From JACVRM01 sp963839815 (GTDB lineage: Bacteria; Actinomycetota; Thermoleophilia; Gaiellales; Gaiellaceae), in NCBI GenBank assembly GCA_963839815.1, contig CAWIWF010000003.1, positions 1-64,000 of the forward strand: a DNA stretch of 64,000 nucleotides, in the 5' to 3' direction. The notes beneath the pieces were generated by a model, which did no database searches, had not been told where the DNA came from, and was given only the letters and a program-made list of their open reading frames with translations. Each line of letters starts with the position of its first letter. Position 1 is the first letter of the stretch. Positions 1 to 9,580 of the stretch are shown here, piece after piece. A program made the translations under genes and the position numbers.

Positions 1-468
1 CACAGCCTCCAGGGCAGCGGCGTCCAGCCGCTCGTGCTCCGGGTCGGCACGGTCTGGGGACCGCTCGTCGACCCGGAATCACCGTTCTGCTACATCCCTC
101 CGTACGTCAATGCGGTGCTCCGCGGTGAGCAACCGCGAGAGCTGCACGCCGACGACGGCGGTGACGGCTGCTACGCACCCGATGCGGGGCGCGCGATCGC
201 CCTCCTGATGACCAGGGAGTCCCTGCGGCACATCACCTACAACGTGTCGAACGGCCGTCCGTACACGAACCGCGAGCTCGCCGACGCCCTGCAGTTGATC
301 ATCCCCGGACTGCGACTCGACCTCCTGCCCGGGCGTCAGAGCGGCGCCGGCGAGAACCCGTACCTCGACATCACCCGGCTCACCCACGAAACGGGGTTTG
401 CGCCGGCCTTCGACGTTGCCGCCGCGGTCGCCGACTACGTCGCATGGCGAGCCCGAAACCCGCGCTGA
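1..468 (+). CDS. NAD-dependent epimerase/dehydratase, C-terminal part (5' truncated by window edge)
   Basis: The reading frame is open from the first base, so the start lies outside the window. The visible 155 residues resemble the C-terminal half of an extended short-chain dehydrogenase (nucleotide-sugar epimerase type): a strand ending RVGTVWGP, a substrate-loop region, the stretch YNVSNGRPYTNRELADAL and a final helix ending VAWRARNPR. The Rossmann fold and YxxxK site are upstream and unseen. The substrate cannot be inferred. A convergent gene follows 40 bp later. Confidence 0.75.
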   Translation, partial: HSLQGSGVQPLVLRVGTVWGPLVDPESPFCYIPPYVNAVLRGEQPRELHADDGGDGCYAPDAGRAIALLMTRESLRHITYNVSNGRPYTNRELADALQLIIPGLRLDLLPGRQSGAGENPYLDITRLTHETGFAPAFDVAAAVADYVAWRARNPR

Positions 469-508
469 AGGACCCAGCCAGTGTCCGCTCGACTCCCGGG
501 TGAGCGGT

Positions 509-1291
509 TCAGGCCTCGGATTTCGCGTCGATGGCGTCGATGGCGTCGATGGCGTCGATGGCGTCGAGGTCGCGTACGGCGTAGCGGTGGTGCTCCCACT
601 CCTCCTCGAGAATCACGTGCAAGCAGGAGAGCGTGGTCTCCGGGTACTCAGGGGCATGCGGGTTCTTGCGTGTCGCCGCCAGCTCTTCAGATGTGACTGT
701 GGCGAGGAAATCTCGCACCATCGCGACGCGATCTGCTCGGACCTCGAGCACCTCGTCGTACGGCGGCGCGCCCGTCGTGAAGATCGACATGTCCATGCCC
801 TCGTCTTCGGCGCTCGGGTCCGTCTGGCCGATGGGGTGGAACGGCTGTTCGATCTCCAGGATGCCCCGGCCGAGCCACGTGTCCGTGGCGAAGACCAGGT
901 GGCGCAACGTCTGCGCGAACGACCACTCGCCACCCACCGAGACGTCGGCCGTGCCAGCCGGCATCGCCGCGATGCGCTCGAGCGTGGTCGCCCAGGTGCG
1001 CTCGAGCGTGGCCCAGGCGGCGCGCAACCGATCCGGGTCTTCGGCGCGCCGGTCGGCGCGGCCGGGAAAGCGGCGGTTGAGCTCGGCTTCGACGAACGGG
1101 ATCACGTCGACGCCGTTGACGCGCAAGAACTCGCCATGAGGGAGCCAGGGTGCGTCGATGTCCGCCCCCGACACCTCGACCCCGCGCATCACGACACCGG
1201 AGAGGTCGGCGCCGACGAACCGGGCGCCGCGCAGGTTCGCGTCGAGGAACTCCGCTCCCTGCAGCTCGTCGGACTTGGTGAAGGTTGCCAT
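509..1291 (-). CDS. DinB-family protein with N-terminal pentapeptide-like repeats
   Basis: A 260-residue protein. I chose the ATG at 1291 because GGAGAAG lies just upstream; an in-frame ATG at 1354 lacks a good site. The first 60 residues carry pentapeptide-like units (AEFLDANLRGARFVGADLSG). The rest has the DinB-like four-helix pattern with histidines that could bind metal (the HLVFATDTW region and a C-terminal EEWEHHRYAVRDL). Family members are metal-dependent enzymes such as thiol S-transferases; no substrate can be assigned. The C-terminus ends in DAI repeats from a 9-bp microsatellite, probably a recent expansion. Confidence 0.75.
   Translation of the reverse strand: MATFTKSDELQGAEFLDANLRGARFVGADLSGVVMRGVEVSGADIDAPWLPHGEFLRVNGVDVIPFVEAELNRRFPGRADRRAEDPDRLRAAWATLERTWATTLERIAAMPAGTADVSVGGEWSFAQTLRHLVFATDTWLGRGILEIEQPFHPIGQTDPSAEDEGMDMSIFTTGAPPYDEVLEVRADRVAMVRDFLATVTSEELAATRKNPHAPEYPETTLSCLHVILEEEWEHHRYAVRDLDAIDAIDAIDAIDAKSEA
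530..565. repeat. 9-bp microsatellite, four copies of gatggcgtc
   Basis: Four perfect tandem copies of gatggcgtc lie in frame inside the 3' end of the DinB-like gene and encode Asp-Ala-Ile repeats. Changes in copy number would lengthen the C-terminal tail without shifting the frame. Confidence 0.9.
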
Positions 1292-1411
1292 GACTTCTCC
1301 TTGTCGAGCGCCCTCGGCGAGGCTGACGTCGCGCCCACCGTAGATCGCGGCCACGCCTGCGCAGCCAGCCGGATTCTGCAGCGCAGGTGTGACAGCTTCA
1401 GCGGGCCGAGG

Positions 1412-3658
1412 TCAGCGGGCGTTGAGGTGGACCGAGAACTCCCCGTAGGTGCTGCCCGCGATCACGTCCGGAGCGCCGTCGTCATCGAGGTCACCCACCG
1501 CTCCGAGCGCGCCGGCGGCGAGGACGTCAGCGATCTTCGGGAAGGTCCCGGCGCCGGTGTTGAGGTAGAAGTCGATCGTCTCGAACCCGGTCGTCGCGAT
1601 GTCGATGTCACCGTCGAGGTCAAGGTCTCCGGTGTCGACCTCCGCAGTCGGGCCGGCGTAAGGAACCGCCGTCCCGAGCAGACCGCTGCCCGTGGTGATC
1701 AACACCCACAGCGCATTCCGTCCACCGTCGGAGCCGCGTGAGCCGGTGGTGATCACGTCGGGGCGTCCGTCACCGCTCAGGTCGGCCTGTGCGCCGCTGG
1801 CGAGGTTGGAGTCGACGATTCGGGTCTGCATCAGGGTGAAGCTCCCTGTGCCGTCCCCCCCGCTGAAGGCGGATCTCGACCTTGCCGACGTCCTCGGTTC
1901 CAGTGAGCACGGTGGTCACGACGTCGGCGACGCCGTCGCCGGTGAAGTCGCCGACGAGCTTGGACTGGTCGTTTCTGCTGCCGACTCCGGACGGGATCGA
2001 CGCACTGAACGTGCCGGTCCCCGTTCCGAGTCGCACCATGAGCCGCGCGGTGTCGTTCGCGACGATGTCGACGTGGCCGTCGGCGTCGACGTCGGCTACT
2101 GCGAGCGAGTTGACGTCGACATGTGCGTCGCTGCTGACGCTGGACAACGTCGCCCGGGCGAACGATCCGTCGCCCTTGCCACGCATCCAGAACACGTTGT
2201 GCGCGCTGGGGTCGAAGTTGTTGAAGCCGCCGACGACGTCGAGCGTCCCGTCCTCGTCGATGTCGGCGACCTCGATGTCTCCGATGCCAGAGAACACCGT
2301 CTCGTTCCGCACGTGGGATCGGATCCCCTTCCCGAAGCGGCCATCGCCACGGCCGAGCTGGACGATCACCTGGCTCTTGAACGAACCCCGGACGAGACCC
2401 GTCGTTCCGGTGATCTTGTCCAGCACGCCATCCCCGTCGACATCAGCGAGGTCCTCCGCGAGAGGTCCGGGCGTCAGGGCGGCCGCCCGGAAGCCTTTCC
2501 CCGCTGCCAGCGCGAGGTAACCCCGGCCGTTCGCGGCGTACGCAAGGAGGTCTTGGCGATCGTCGCCGTCGAAGTCGGCGGTGGTGAGACCGGCGGTGCC
2601 CACCACCCAGTTGGCCGCCTTGGCGAAATGACCGTCGCCCTTGCCACGAAGGAGCGCGGAGACGTTCGAGTCGTTGTCGAGGCCGACCACGAGGTCGAGT
2701 GAGCCGTCGTCGGTGGTCCGGCCCGCACTCACCCAGACCAGCTGCGGGCCGAGCGAGATCTGGTCGCCGTCGACGAAGTTGCCGTCACCGACGCCCAGAC
2801 CGATGCCGACATGCCCTCCGGATGCATCGACGGTGGCCACGTCGAGCGTGCCGTCGCCGTCGAAGTCGCCGACCCCGAGCTCGAGACCGGTCACGACGTC
2901 GGAGAACCGGTAGAGCTGAGTACCGAACGTCCCGTCGCCATCGCCGAGCATGGTCCAGATCGGTCCCCCATCGGCGCCGATGAGGTCGAGCGCACCGTCG
3001 TCGTCGACATCGCCGATCTCCAGGTCGTAGCTGTCGAAGGGCGGGCTGGCAGTCAGCGGAGCCTTGAACGTCCCGTTGCCCTTGCCGAGATAGGTCATGA
3101 CGGTGGGAGTCCCGCGCTCGCTCGTGACGAAGTCGATCTTGCTATCCCCGTTGAGGTCACCAGCGACGAGTTGGACGTCCAGACCTGCGAAGCGCTGCGT
3201 CTCGACGAAGCTCCCGCCGCCGGTCGACTTGAACGCCACGATGTCGCCTGCGCCGCTCGTGACGCAGCCACTCACCACCACGTCGTCCATCCCGTCGCTG
3301 TTCCAGTTGCCGACGGCGAGGTCGCATGCTCCGTCGCCGAAGCCGACGTGCGTGGTCACGGTCGCGCCGAGGTGCCCGGCGCCGTCGCCGAACGAGACCC
3401 CGATGCCGGTTCCGAAGACCGGGTCAGGTCCTCGGTTGACTGTGATCGCGTCGAGGTTCCCGTCGCCGTCGAAGTCTCCGACGGACGTGTTCTGCTGCAG
3501 GGTTCCACCGCTCGGTGCGAAGTCCGGCGTCACGAATCGCACAGCTCAGCCTCGGGCGCCACGGGATCGGCCGCCGCGGCGATCCCCAACGGTTGGAGCG
3601 CGAGCGCGGCGCCCGCGATGGCACCTACGAGGGTCAATGATCGTCTTGGGGTGTGCAT
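1412..3658 (-). pseudogene. Secreted FG-GAP/VCBS repeat beta-propeller protein, frameshifted twice
   Basis: About 750 residues in total. The ATG at 3658 begins a signal peptide (MHTPRRSLTLVGAIAGAALA, then an Ala-rich cleavage region), with a GAGAGG ribosome site upstream. About ten FG-GAP repeats follow, each with calcium-loop motifs such as DFDGDGNLD, DVDDDGALD and DIDEDGTLD. The frame breaks near 3540, between the signal peptide and the first repeat, and again at a C7 run (1855-1861) before the last two repeats. Homology continues across both breaks, so sequencing indels are likelier than real decay. It probably acts in the envelope or outside the cell; ligand unknown. It is divergent from the operon at 3838. 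Confidence 0.75.
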
Positions 3659-3800
3659 GGGGCGGGCCTCTCTCATGTGCGCGCAAGCGAGCACGAGGTC
3701 CAGGCGCCCAGAGCCCGTGTCGACCGCGGGCTTCCCAGATGGTACGTACGGTCCGGAACGTCGGTTCACCGCGGTGAGTGGCGTTCATCGGATCGGATAC

Positions 3801-3845
3801 TTGCCGATCTGGAAAGTTGTGGCCTATGCTTTCCATCATGGAAAG
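3801..3845 (+). promoter_or_regulatory. Promoter with palindromic operator for a self-regulated leaderless operon
   Basis: A -35-like TTGCCG (3801-3806) and a -10-like TATGCT (3825-3830) are 18 bp apart, ending a few bases before the ATG at 3838. CTTTCC (3829-3834) and GGAAAG (3840-3845) form an inverted repeat over the -10 and start codon, and another GGAAAG lies at 3811-3816. This suits autorepression by the winged-helix regulator encoded in the operon. That link is inferred. Confidence 0.5.
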
Positions 3846-4403
3846 TAACCCAGCACGCCAGAACCCCGACGATCCGCGTGCGGCCGTCGCGGTGGCGGAC
3901 CAGGCGCTCCGACGCCTGACCACCGGCCTACGACTGCCCGTCGGCTTCTATCCGGTGTTCGCCATCGCGGTCGCTGTGCAGCTTGGCGCCGCCGCGTACG
4001 GAATCGCCGAGCAGACAGTTGCCGGACTCGCTGTCGTGCTGGCCGGGCTGGCGGTCTTCTTGGGCGTGGCAGCGCTCACGCTGCACCGGTTCCGCCGGAT
4101 CAACGGAGTCAGGGTCGACGGTCTCGCCAGCCAGATCGTCCTCGTGGCTGGGGCCAGCACCTCGCTCGTCTACCTTGGCGCGCTCGCCGCCGGGATATGG
4201 GCATCGTTCGAATCGCGTGTGGTGGCTCGTCGCGGTGGCGGCTGCGGCCGGCGGAATCGGCTGTGCGCTCGGCCTCCGCCACTGGTGGCACGCTTACCGA
4301 GCATGATCCCGCCGCCCACGCGCGTGGTGCCTCCCCGCGGCAGCTCGCCGCGCTCGCTCTGCTCGCGGGCGTGGGGTTCGCGGTGCTCCTGGTCTTCAGC
4401 TGA
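3838..4403 (+). pseudogene. Small multi-pass membrane protein, frameshifted
   Basis: Starts MESNPARQN at the ATG inside the operator. Hydrophobic segments follow around VGFYPVFAIAVAVQLGAAAYG, VAGLAVVLAGLAVFLGVAAL and IVLVAGASTSLVYLGALAAG. The frame breaks near 4210; the hydrophobic pattern resumes in another frame as VWWLVAVAAAAGGIGCALGL. A last segment (LAALALLAGVGFAVLLVF) reads in the third frame to a stop at 4401-4403. That tail could instead be a separate small gene. The stop overlaps the next ATG (TGATG), so the regulator is probably translationally coupled. Function unknown. Confidence 0.5.
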
Positions 4404-4689
4404 TGGGCGGACTCGACCCGCTGATCCATTCCCCGACCCGGCTGCAGCTCGTCACGACGTTGTCTGCGGTGTCGGAGGCGGAGTTCGCGACGCTGCGGAC
4501 CGCGCTCGAGGTCAGTGACTCGGTGCTGTCCAAACACATCTCAGCGCTGACCGATGCTGGCTACCTGCACAGTCGCAAGAGCCCCACGCGGGGCGGAGAA
4601 CGACGTGGGTCGGACTGACCAGTGTCGGCAGGCGGGCCCTGCGCGACCACGTCGCGGCCGTGCGCCGGCTGATCGACGTCGTCGACTGA
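4403..4689 (+). pseudogene. Winged-helix (MarR/ArsR-like) transcriptional regulator, one frameshift
   Basis: A protein of about 95 residues that binds DNA through a winged helix. It begins MGGLDPLIHSPTRLQLVTTL, has a recognition-helix region (SDSVLSKHISALTDAGYL) and enters the wing at RKSPTRGG. The frame then shifts near 4595, and the usual family ending continues in the next frame (WVGLTSVGRRALRDHVAA, stop 4687-4689). With the base restored it would be full length. It is coupled to the membrane-protein gene and probably represses their shared promoter at 3801-3845. Confidence 0.7.
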
Positions 4690-4704
4690 GTGCACAATGC
4701 CGGT

Positions 4705-6000
4705 GTGAGCTCCACCGCCGACTACCGCGCGCTCGGCGAGGCGGCATGGCGTTGGGTGCTCGACCAGGTGCAGTACGACGACCTGGGTCCTTGGATCCCC
4801 GCTTCGGTCACCGACCCGCCGGCGACGGAAGCGCCGTGGGATCGGGACGGGAGGCACAGCGGCATCGGCGGTCTGGCGCACGTCCTCGCCGAGGTCCGAC
4901 ACTCCCGAGCGTGGTCGCCGGAGGAGGGCGGGCTGGCGTCAGCCATCGCCGCCCGGCTCCGCGCTCGCGCTGCCGAGACCTCCGACGTCACCTGGTTCGA
5001 CGGGCTGGCCGGCGACGTCGTGGCGCTGGCGCTGCTCGACGAGGATGGTCTCGAAGCAGCGGTTGCCCGGATGACTGCCCTGGCCGAGCCCGACGGATGG
5101 CCGCAGACGGCAGTCGTGTCACCGCGCTACGCCGAGGGCTTCCGGCTCAGCGACGCCACCCTCGGAACGGCCGGAGTGCTCCTCGCCGGGCTGGAGGCAC
5201 TGCGCCTCTCCGTACCGGGTGCCGCTGAGCTGTCCACGTACGCCGCCGACGTGCTGATGACCGAGGCCGAACCCAGCGACCACGGGCTGAACTGGCTCTT
5301 CGTGCCACGCCGGTTCGTGGTCAAGGACCTGGTCGAGATGCCGAACCTCTCGCACGGCCTCGCCGGCATCGCGCTCGCGCTCGCTGATGCGGGCGTGGCT
5401 CTCCACCGCCCCGACCTCGTCGATGCAGCCCGGCGAGGCGCGGAGCACCTCGTCACGCTCGCGGACACGACCGAGGATGGGTTCGTCGTGCCGCGCCAAC
5501 TGCCTCCCCAGGAGGGTATGGACCTGGTCACCTTCACGTGGTGTCACGGCCCGACCGGTACGGCGGGGCTGTTCGTTGCACTCGAGCGGGCAGGCGTGGA
5601 GTCGGTGGCCGGGGCCCCTCCGGCTGAGTGGTTCGACCGCTGCCTGCGCTCACTCCGCGCCTCGGGTATCCCCGAGCGGCGCTACCCCGGCTTCTGGGAC
5701 AACGACGGCCGGTGCTGCGGCACGGCCGGGGTCGGCGAGGTCTTCCTTTCGGCGTACGAGCGCAGGTCCCGTCAAGAGGATCTCGACTTCGCAGGCGTGC
5801 TCTCCGACGCGCTGGTCGACCGGGCTTTGGTCGACGGCGACCGGGCGAGCTGGCGCTTCCTCGAGCACCGCAACCCAGAGCCCCTGCTGCCGCCCGGTGT
5901 CGGCTGGATGCAGGGCACGGCCGGAATCGCGGCCTACCTCCTCCGCGCGGCCCGCGTCAACGACCATGTTTCCCGGATCGCCAGCAGGCCACCCCCGTGA
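4705..6000 (+). CDS. LanC-like cyclase-family protein without a lanthipeptide precursor nearby
   Basis: About 431 residues from the GTG at 4705; a -10-like CACAAT sits just upstream, suggesting a leaderless message, and an in-frame GTG at 4690 is the alternative. The sequence shows LanC-type alpha/alpha-barrel signatures: HGLAGI (about residue 217), WCHGPTG (about 278), CCGTAG (about 336) and GWMQGTAGI (about 400). The first Cys and the Cys-Cys pair match zinc-ligand positions; Cys-Cys-Gly resembles the three-Cys zinc site of ProcM-type cyclases. No precursor peptide or LanB/LanM dehydratase is visible nearby, so the substrate is open. Confidence 0.85.
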   Translation: MSSTADYRALGEAAWRWVLDQVQYDDLGPWIPASVTDPPATEAPWDRDGRHSGIGGLAHVLAEVRHSRAWSPEEGGLASAIAARLRARAAETSDVTWFDGLAGDVVALALLDEDGLEAAVARMTALAEPDGWPQTAVVSPRYAEGFRLSDATLGTAGVLLAGLEALRLSVPGAAELSTYAADVLMTEAEPSDHGLNWLFVPRRFVVKDLVEMPNLSHGLAGIALALADAGVALHRPDLVDAARRGAEHLVTLADTTEDGFVVPRQLPPQEGMDLVTFTWCHGPTGTAGLFVALERAGVESVAGAPPAEWFDRCLRSLRASGIPERRYPGFWDNDGRCCGTAGVGEVFLSAYERRSRQEDLDFAGVLSDALVDRALVDGDRASWRFLEHRNPEPLLPPGVGWMQGTAGIAAYLLRAARVNDHVSRIASRPPP

Positions 6001-6054
6001 CGTCCAACCAGCATCTTGGCTGATGCGTTCTCGGTGGAGTGCTTCGATAGAGGC

Positions 6055-6513
6055 ATGACCAGTGACGAAGCCGTTCCACGCGTTGTCTCCGCCGGCCGAG
6101 AGATCTCGACCAGCGCCGAGCGCATCTTTGAGCTCATTGCCGACCCCTCCCAGCAGCCTCGCTGGGATGGCAACGACAACCTGGCCGAGGCGCGGAGCGG
6201 GCAGCGAGTTCGCGCGGTCGGTGAGGTCTTCACGATGACGAACACGAAGGGCAGCGTCCGGGAGAACCATGTGGTCGAGTTCGACGAGGGCCGCCTCATC
6301 GCGTGGAAACCGGCCGAGCCCGGCGGGAAACCGATCGGGCAGCTGTGGCGGTGGGAGCTCGAGCCGATCGACTCGTCGCGAACACGTGTCACCCACACGT
6401 ACGACTGGAGCGCGCTGACTGACGAGACCCGCCTGCCGCGCGCGAGAGCCACAACGGCTGACCGGCTTCAGGCCTCGGTGGATCGACTCGGCACGCTCGC
6501 CGAGAGTACGTAG
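6055..6513 (+). CDS. SRPBCC (polyketide cyclase/START-like) family protein
   Basis: A 152-residue protein from the ATG at 6055. It shows the helix-grip pattern: an N-terminal strand with ISTSAERIFELIADPSQQPRWDG, central strands (HVVEFDEGRLIAWKPAEP) and a C-terminal helix (RARATTADRLQASVDRLGTL). Such proteins bind small hydrophobic ligands or act as cyclases; no ligand can be named. No clear ribosome site precedes the ATG, so translation may be leaderless. Confidence 0.8.
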   Translation: MTSDEAVPRVVSAGREISTSAERIFELIADPSQQPRWDGNDNLAEARSGQRVRAVGEVFTMTNTKGSVRENHVVEFDEGRLIAWKPAEPGGKPIGQLWRWELEPIDSSRTRVTHTYDWSALTDETRLPRARATTADRLQASVDRLGTLAEST

Positions 6514-6604
6514 CCTCGCTCCGCTCGCGCCTCAACCAGCGATGAACCGTCACTCGTTGGTTGAGGTGCGAGGAGCGAAGCGACGAGCCTCGAAACCAAC
6601 CCAC
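6513..6604. repeat. Intergenic palindromic repeat (family A), inverted pair
   Basis: A head-to-head pair of a repeat whose core is TGGTTGAGGTGCGAG with GAGCGAAGC and GAGCCTCGAAACCA. One arm reads in reverse complement at 6513-6540 (cctcgctccgctcgcgcctc), the other forward at 6560-6602. The same family recurs at 23688-23853. The 6-7.9 kb spacing from genes and its symmetry suggest a mobile, REP-like non-coding element. Confidence 0.75.
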
Positions 6605-6668
6605 CGCAGGCAGCTGACGCTCGAAAATCGATGGCGGTCAGCCGGTACGAGGGGCTTAGCCTCTCGTC

Positions 6669-8215
6669 GTGAATCGCTGGCCCAGAGGACCTGCAGCGCG
6701 CCGCCGAGGCGTCACTGTGGCCGCTCGTCGAGAGCGTCGTGCAGTCGCATCGCCTCGCGGGACTCGCGGTCGCCGTCGTGCGAGACGGTGAGGTCGCCCT
6801 GTGCCGGGGGTTCGGGGTGAGAAGACGTCGTCACCGGCGAACCGGTCACGCCGGAGACCATGTTCCACCTCGCGTCGGTGTCCAAGTCGTTTGTCGCAAC
6901 GGCCGTCCTCGAGCTGGCCACGCCTGGACGTGGTCGTACGCCGGTTCTCCGTCTCGACGCGCCAGTCGTCGAGTGGGTGCCGGAGTTCACGACCGCCGAC
7001 GGTCGAGCGGAGGAGGTCACCGTCCGCCACCTGCTCAGCCACACGAGCGGCTTGCCGGACGTCACCGACTACGAGTGGCACCGCCCTCGGCTCGGTGACG
7101 ATGCCCTTCGCGACTTCGTGCTGAGCCGGTCCAGCTCGAGACTGACAACCTCCCCCGGCGCTGAGTTCTCCTACTGCAACGCTGGGTTCGAGGTGCTCGG
7201 GCACCTCGTGTCCGTGGTGACCGGGCAGACGTTCGAGGCGGCGGTGAAACAGCTCGTCCTCGACCCCCTTGGCATGCACCAGAGCACCTTCGTACGCGGT
7301 GACGTGCCGCCGGAGCTGGCCGCGTCCCCCCATGTCGGGGCGCCATTGACCGTGCCGGAAGGCTCGTACCCCTACACCCGACGGCACGCGCCGAGCTCGA
7401 CCCTGCACTCCAACCTCGTCGAGCTGTGCCGTTGGATGTTGGCCAACCTGGAGGCCATGCGGCTCGGCGGGTCCCGACGGAGGCTCGGATCACCTCGACG
7501 CCGACATGCTCGACCAGATGTGGACCCGGGTCGCTCCGGTCGGCCGTTCCCCGTGGATGGAGGCGGTTGGGCTGGGCTGGTTCCTCGGCACCTACCGCGG
7601 ACATCGCACGGTGAGTCACTCCGGCGCCGACCCGGGATTCCTCTCGAAGCTCGTGCTCCTCCCCGAGCAGCGAACGGGTGTCGTGGTGCTGGCCAACTCG
7701 AACACCGCGCCCATCAGCGCCGTGCTCACTGCCGCGCTCGACCTGGCGCTCGGCGTTCGAGACGACCACGGGCAGGGTGTTCCCGATCCCGGATGACCCG
7801 CCACGCCTGGCGGACCTCCTGCCACCCGTCGTCGGACCGCTCGCAGCGACCCTGGCCGAGTTCGGTCCGGACGCCGCCATCGGCGCCTATCGCCAGCTGA
7901 CGTCGGCCGAACCAACCGAGTTCGATCTTGATGACGAGGGTTTCGAGGATGCCGTGTGGGGGGCCATCGAGCTGCACCGCAGCGAACTGGTGTGGCCGGT
8001 CCTCCGGTTGTGGACCGACCTGCGGCCCGAGTCGTCCCGCGCGTGGACGATGAGCGGATGGGCACATCAGGTCGACGGCCGAGCCCGAATCGGGGGCGAC
8101 CGAGCTCCGACGCGCAGTCGAGCTCGACCCCGACAACGACGAAGCGGCGCAGCTGCTGAGAACCCCGCCGTCGATCGGACTGATCCCGCGGGATCGGGGC
8201 CTCGCAATGACCTGA
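6669..8215 (+). pseudogene. Beta-lactamase-family serine hydrolase, several frameshifts
   Basis: Homology to penicillin-binding-protein-like serine hydrolases runs through several frames. The N-terminal part (HRLAGLAVAVVRDGEVALCRGFGV) shifts near 6825. The next frame has the active-site SxxK motif (FHLASVSKSFVATAVLELA), then RHLLSHTSGLPDVTDY and a YxN-like FSYCNAGFEVLG. Another shift near 7470 leads to MWTRVAPVG and the HSG motif (TVSHSGADPGFLS). A C-terminal extension continues after shifts near 7770 and 8085 and ends DPDNDEAAQLL with a stop at 8213-8215. The start is not certain. Four or more indels suggest sequence error or true decay. Confidence 0.65.
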
Positions 8216-8279
8216 CCGGTCGTGGTCGTACGGTTTGCGACCACGGGGGTCCGTTTGCATCGGATCGGAGGTCGTAGAG

Positions 8280-9485
8280 ATGGGCAAGCCGAGGTCCAGG
8301 CGTGCGACTGTCGGACTGGCCGTGGTGGCGCTGCTGCTCGGTCCGGCGGTGTCGATGGCAGCGCCGGCCCGCGCGCAGGACACGTCGGCATCGGTCACCA
8401 GGCCCGGCGTGGATGCTCCTGGTTCGTTCGTTGGTTCGCCTGAGGACCTCGTCCGCGTGACCGTCATCGAAGCCGGTCTCTATGCGCACAGTCTCGCTGT
8501 GCAGAGCGACGGATCGGCGTGGGCGTGGGGCCGGAACTTCTACGGGCAGCTCGGCGACGGTACTCACGAGACGAGGAACCGACCGATTCAGGTAGCGGAC
8601 CTGACTGACGTGACCGGGGTCGGGGCCGGGGCTGAGCACAGTCTGGCCGTGCGCAGCGACGGCACGGCGTGGGCCTGGGGCGCCAACTATGTCGGGCAGC
8701 TCGGCGACGGGACCATCGAGATCAAGACGACGCCGGTTCAGGTCGTCGGCCTGACAGGTGCGACCGCGGTGGCGGCCGGCTTCTCGTACAGCATGGCGCT
8801 GCGGGGCAACGGCACCGTGTGGGCTTGGGGCGCCAACAGCTTCGGGCAGCTCGGAGATGGCACAACCAGCCCCAGCACCACACCGGTCCAGGTCGTGGGA
8901 CTCGGCGGCGTCACCGCGATTGCAGCCGGCAAGGAGCACAGTCTGGCGTTGCGGAACACCGGCACGGTGTGGGCCTGGGGGTCCGGCTTCGGAGCGACCC
9001 CGACCAAGATCGTCGGCCTGACCGATGTGATCGGGATTGCGGCCGGTACGAGCCACAGTCTGGCGGTGCGCAGCGACGGCACGGTGTGGGCCTGGGGCAA
9101 CAACCGCTATGGCCAACTGGGAGATGGCACCACCACGAGCAGCTCCACCCCGGTCAAAGTGGTCGGCCTCGAGGACATGACAGCGGTCGCGGCCGGCGGC
9201 TATCACAGCATCGCGGTGCGTACGAATGGCCAGGCCTGGGCTTGGGGCCTGAACTCCAACGGGCAGCTCGGGGACGGCACGAAGACCCGTCGCGTGACAC
9301 CCGTGAGGGTGTCGCCGGTCCTGCCATCCGCGACTGCAGTCAGCGCCGGCGGAGACCACACGCTCGCCATCACGGTCGGCGGCGACGCCTGGGCCTGGGG
9401 CCTCAACCGAGACGGGCAGCTCGGTGACCGGAGCAACCACAAGCGCAAGGAGCCGGTGCCGATTTCGTTCCGAGCTGCCATGTAG
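8280..9485 (+). CDS. Secreted RCC1-repeat beta-propeller protein
   Basis: 401 residues from the ATG at 8280, preceded by GGAGG. A signal peptide (RRATVGLAVVALLLGPAVS) precedes about seven repeats of about 50 residues with the core AWAWGxNxxGQLGDGT, followed by HSLAVRSDGT. This is the regulator-of-chromosome-condensation (RCC1) seven-bladed propeller fold. In bacteria such secreted proteins are thought to bind partners or carbohydrates; nothing here points to a ligand. It is the second of four secreted propeller genes in this piece. Confidence 0.85.
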   Translation: MGKPRSRRATVGLAVVALLLGPAVSMAAPARAQDTSASVTRPGVDAPGSFVGSPEDLVRVTVIEAGLYAHSLAVQSDGSAWAWGRNFYGQLGDGTHETRNRPIQVADLTDVTGVGAGAEHSLAVRSDGTAWAWGANYVGQLGDGTIEIKTTPVQVVGLTGATAVAAGFSYSMALRGNGTVWAWGANSFGQLGDGTTSPSTTPVQVVGLGGVTAIAAGKEHSLALRNTGTVWAWGSGFGATPTKIVGLTDVIGIAAGTSHSLAVRSDGTVWAWGNNRYGQLGDGTTTSSSTPVKVVGLEDMTAVAAGGYHSIAVRTNGQAWAWGLNSNGQLGDGTKTRRVTPVRVSPVLPSATAVSAGGDHTLAITVGGDAWAWGLNRDGQLGDRSNHKRKEPVPISFRAAM

Positions 9486-9580
9486 GGCTGGCTTGTCACA
9501 CGGTCGGCGAGCGGCGGGGACTGGCGCTGCATCGCGCCGATCCCGCGCACTCGGTCCAGATCCGGGGCTAACGTCTGCCC

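Noticed and set aside
398..1741. A 447-residue open frame on the plus strand
   Set aside because: Antisense to the DinB-like and FG-GAP genes, both of which have clear domain signatures.
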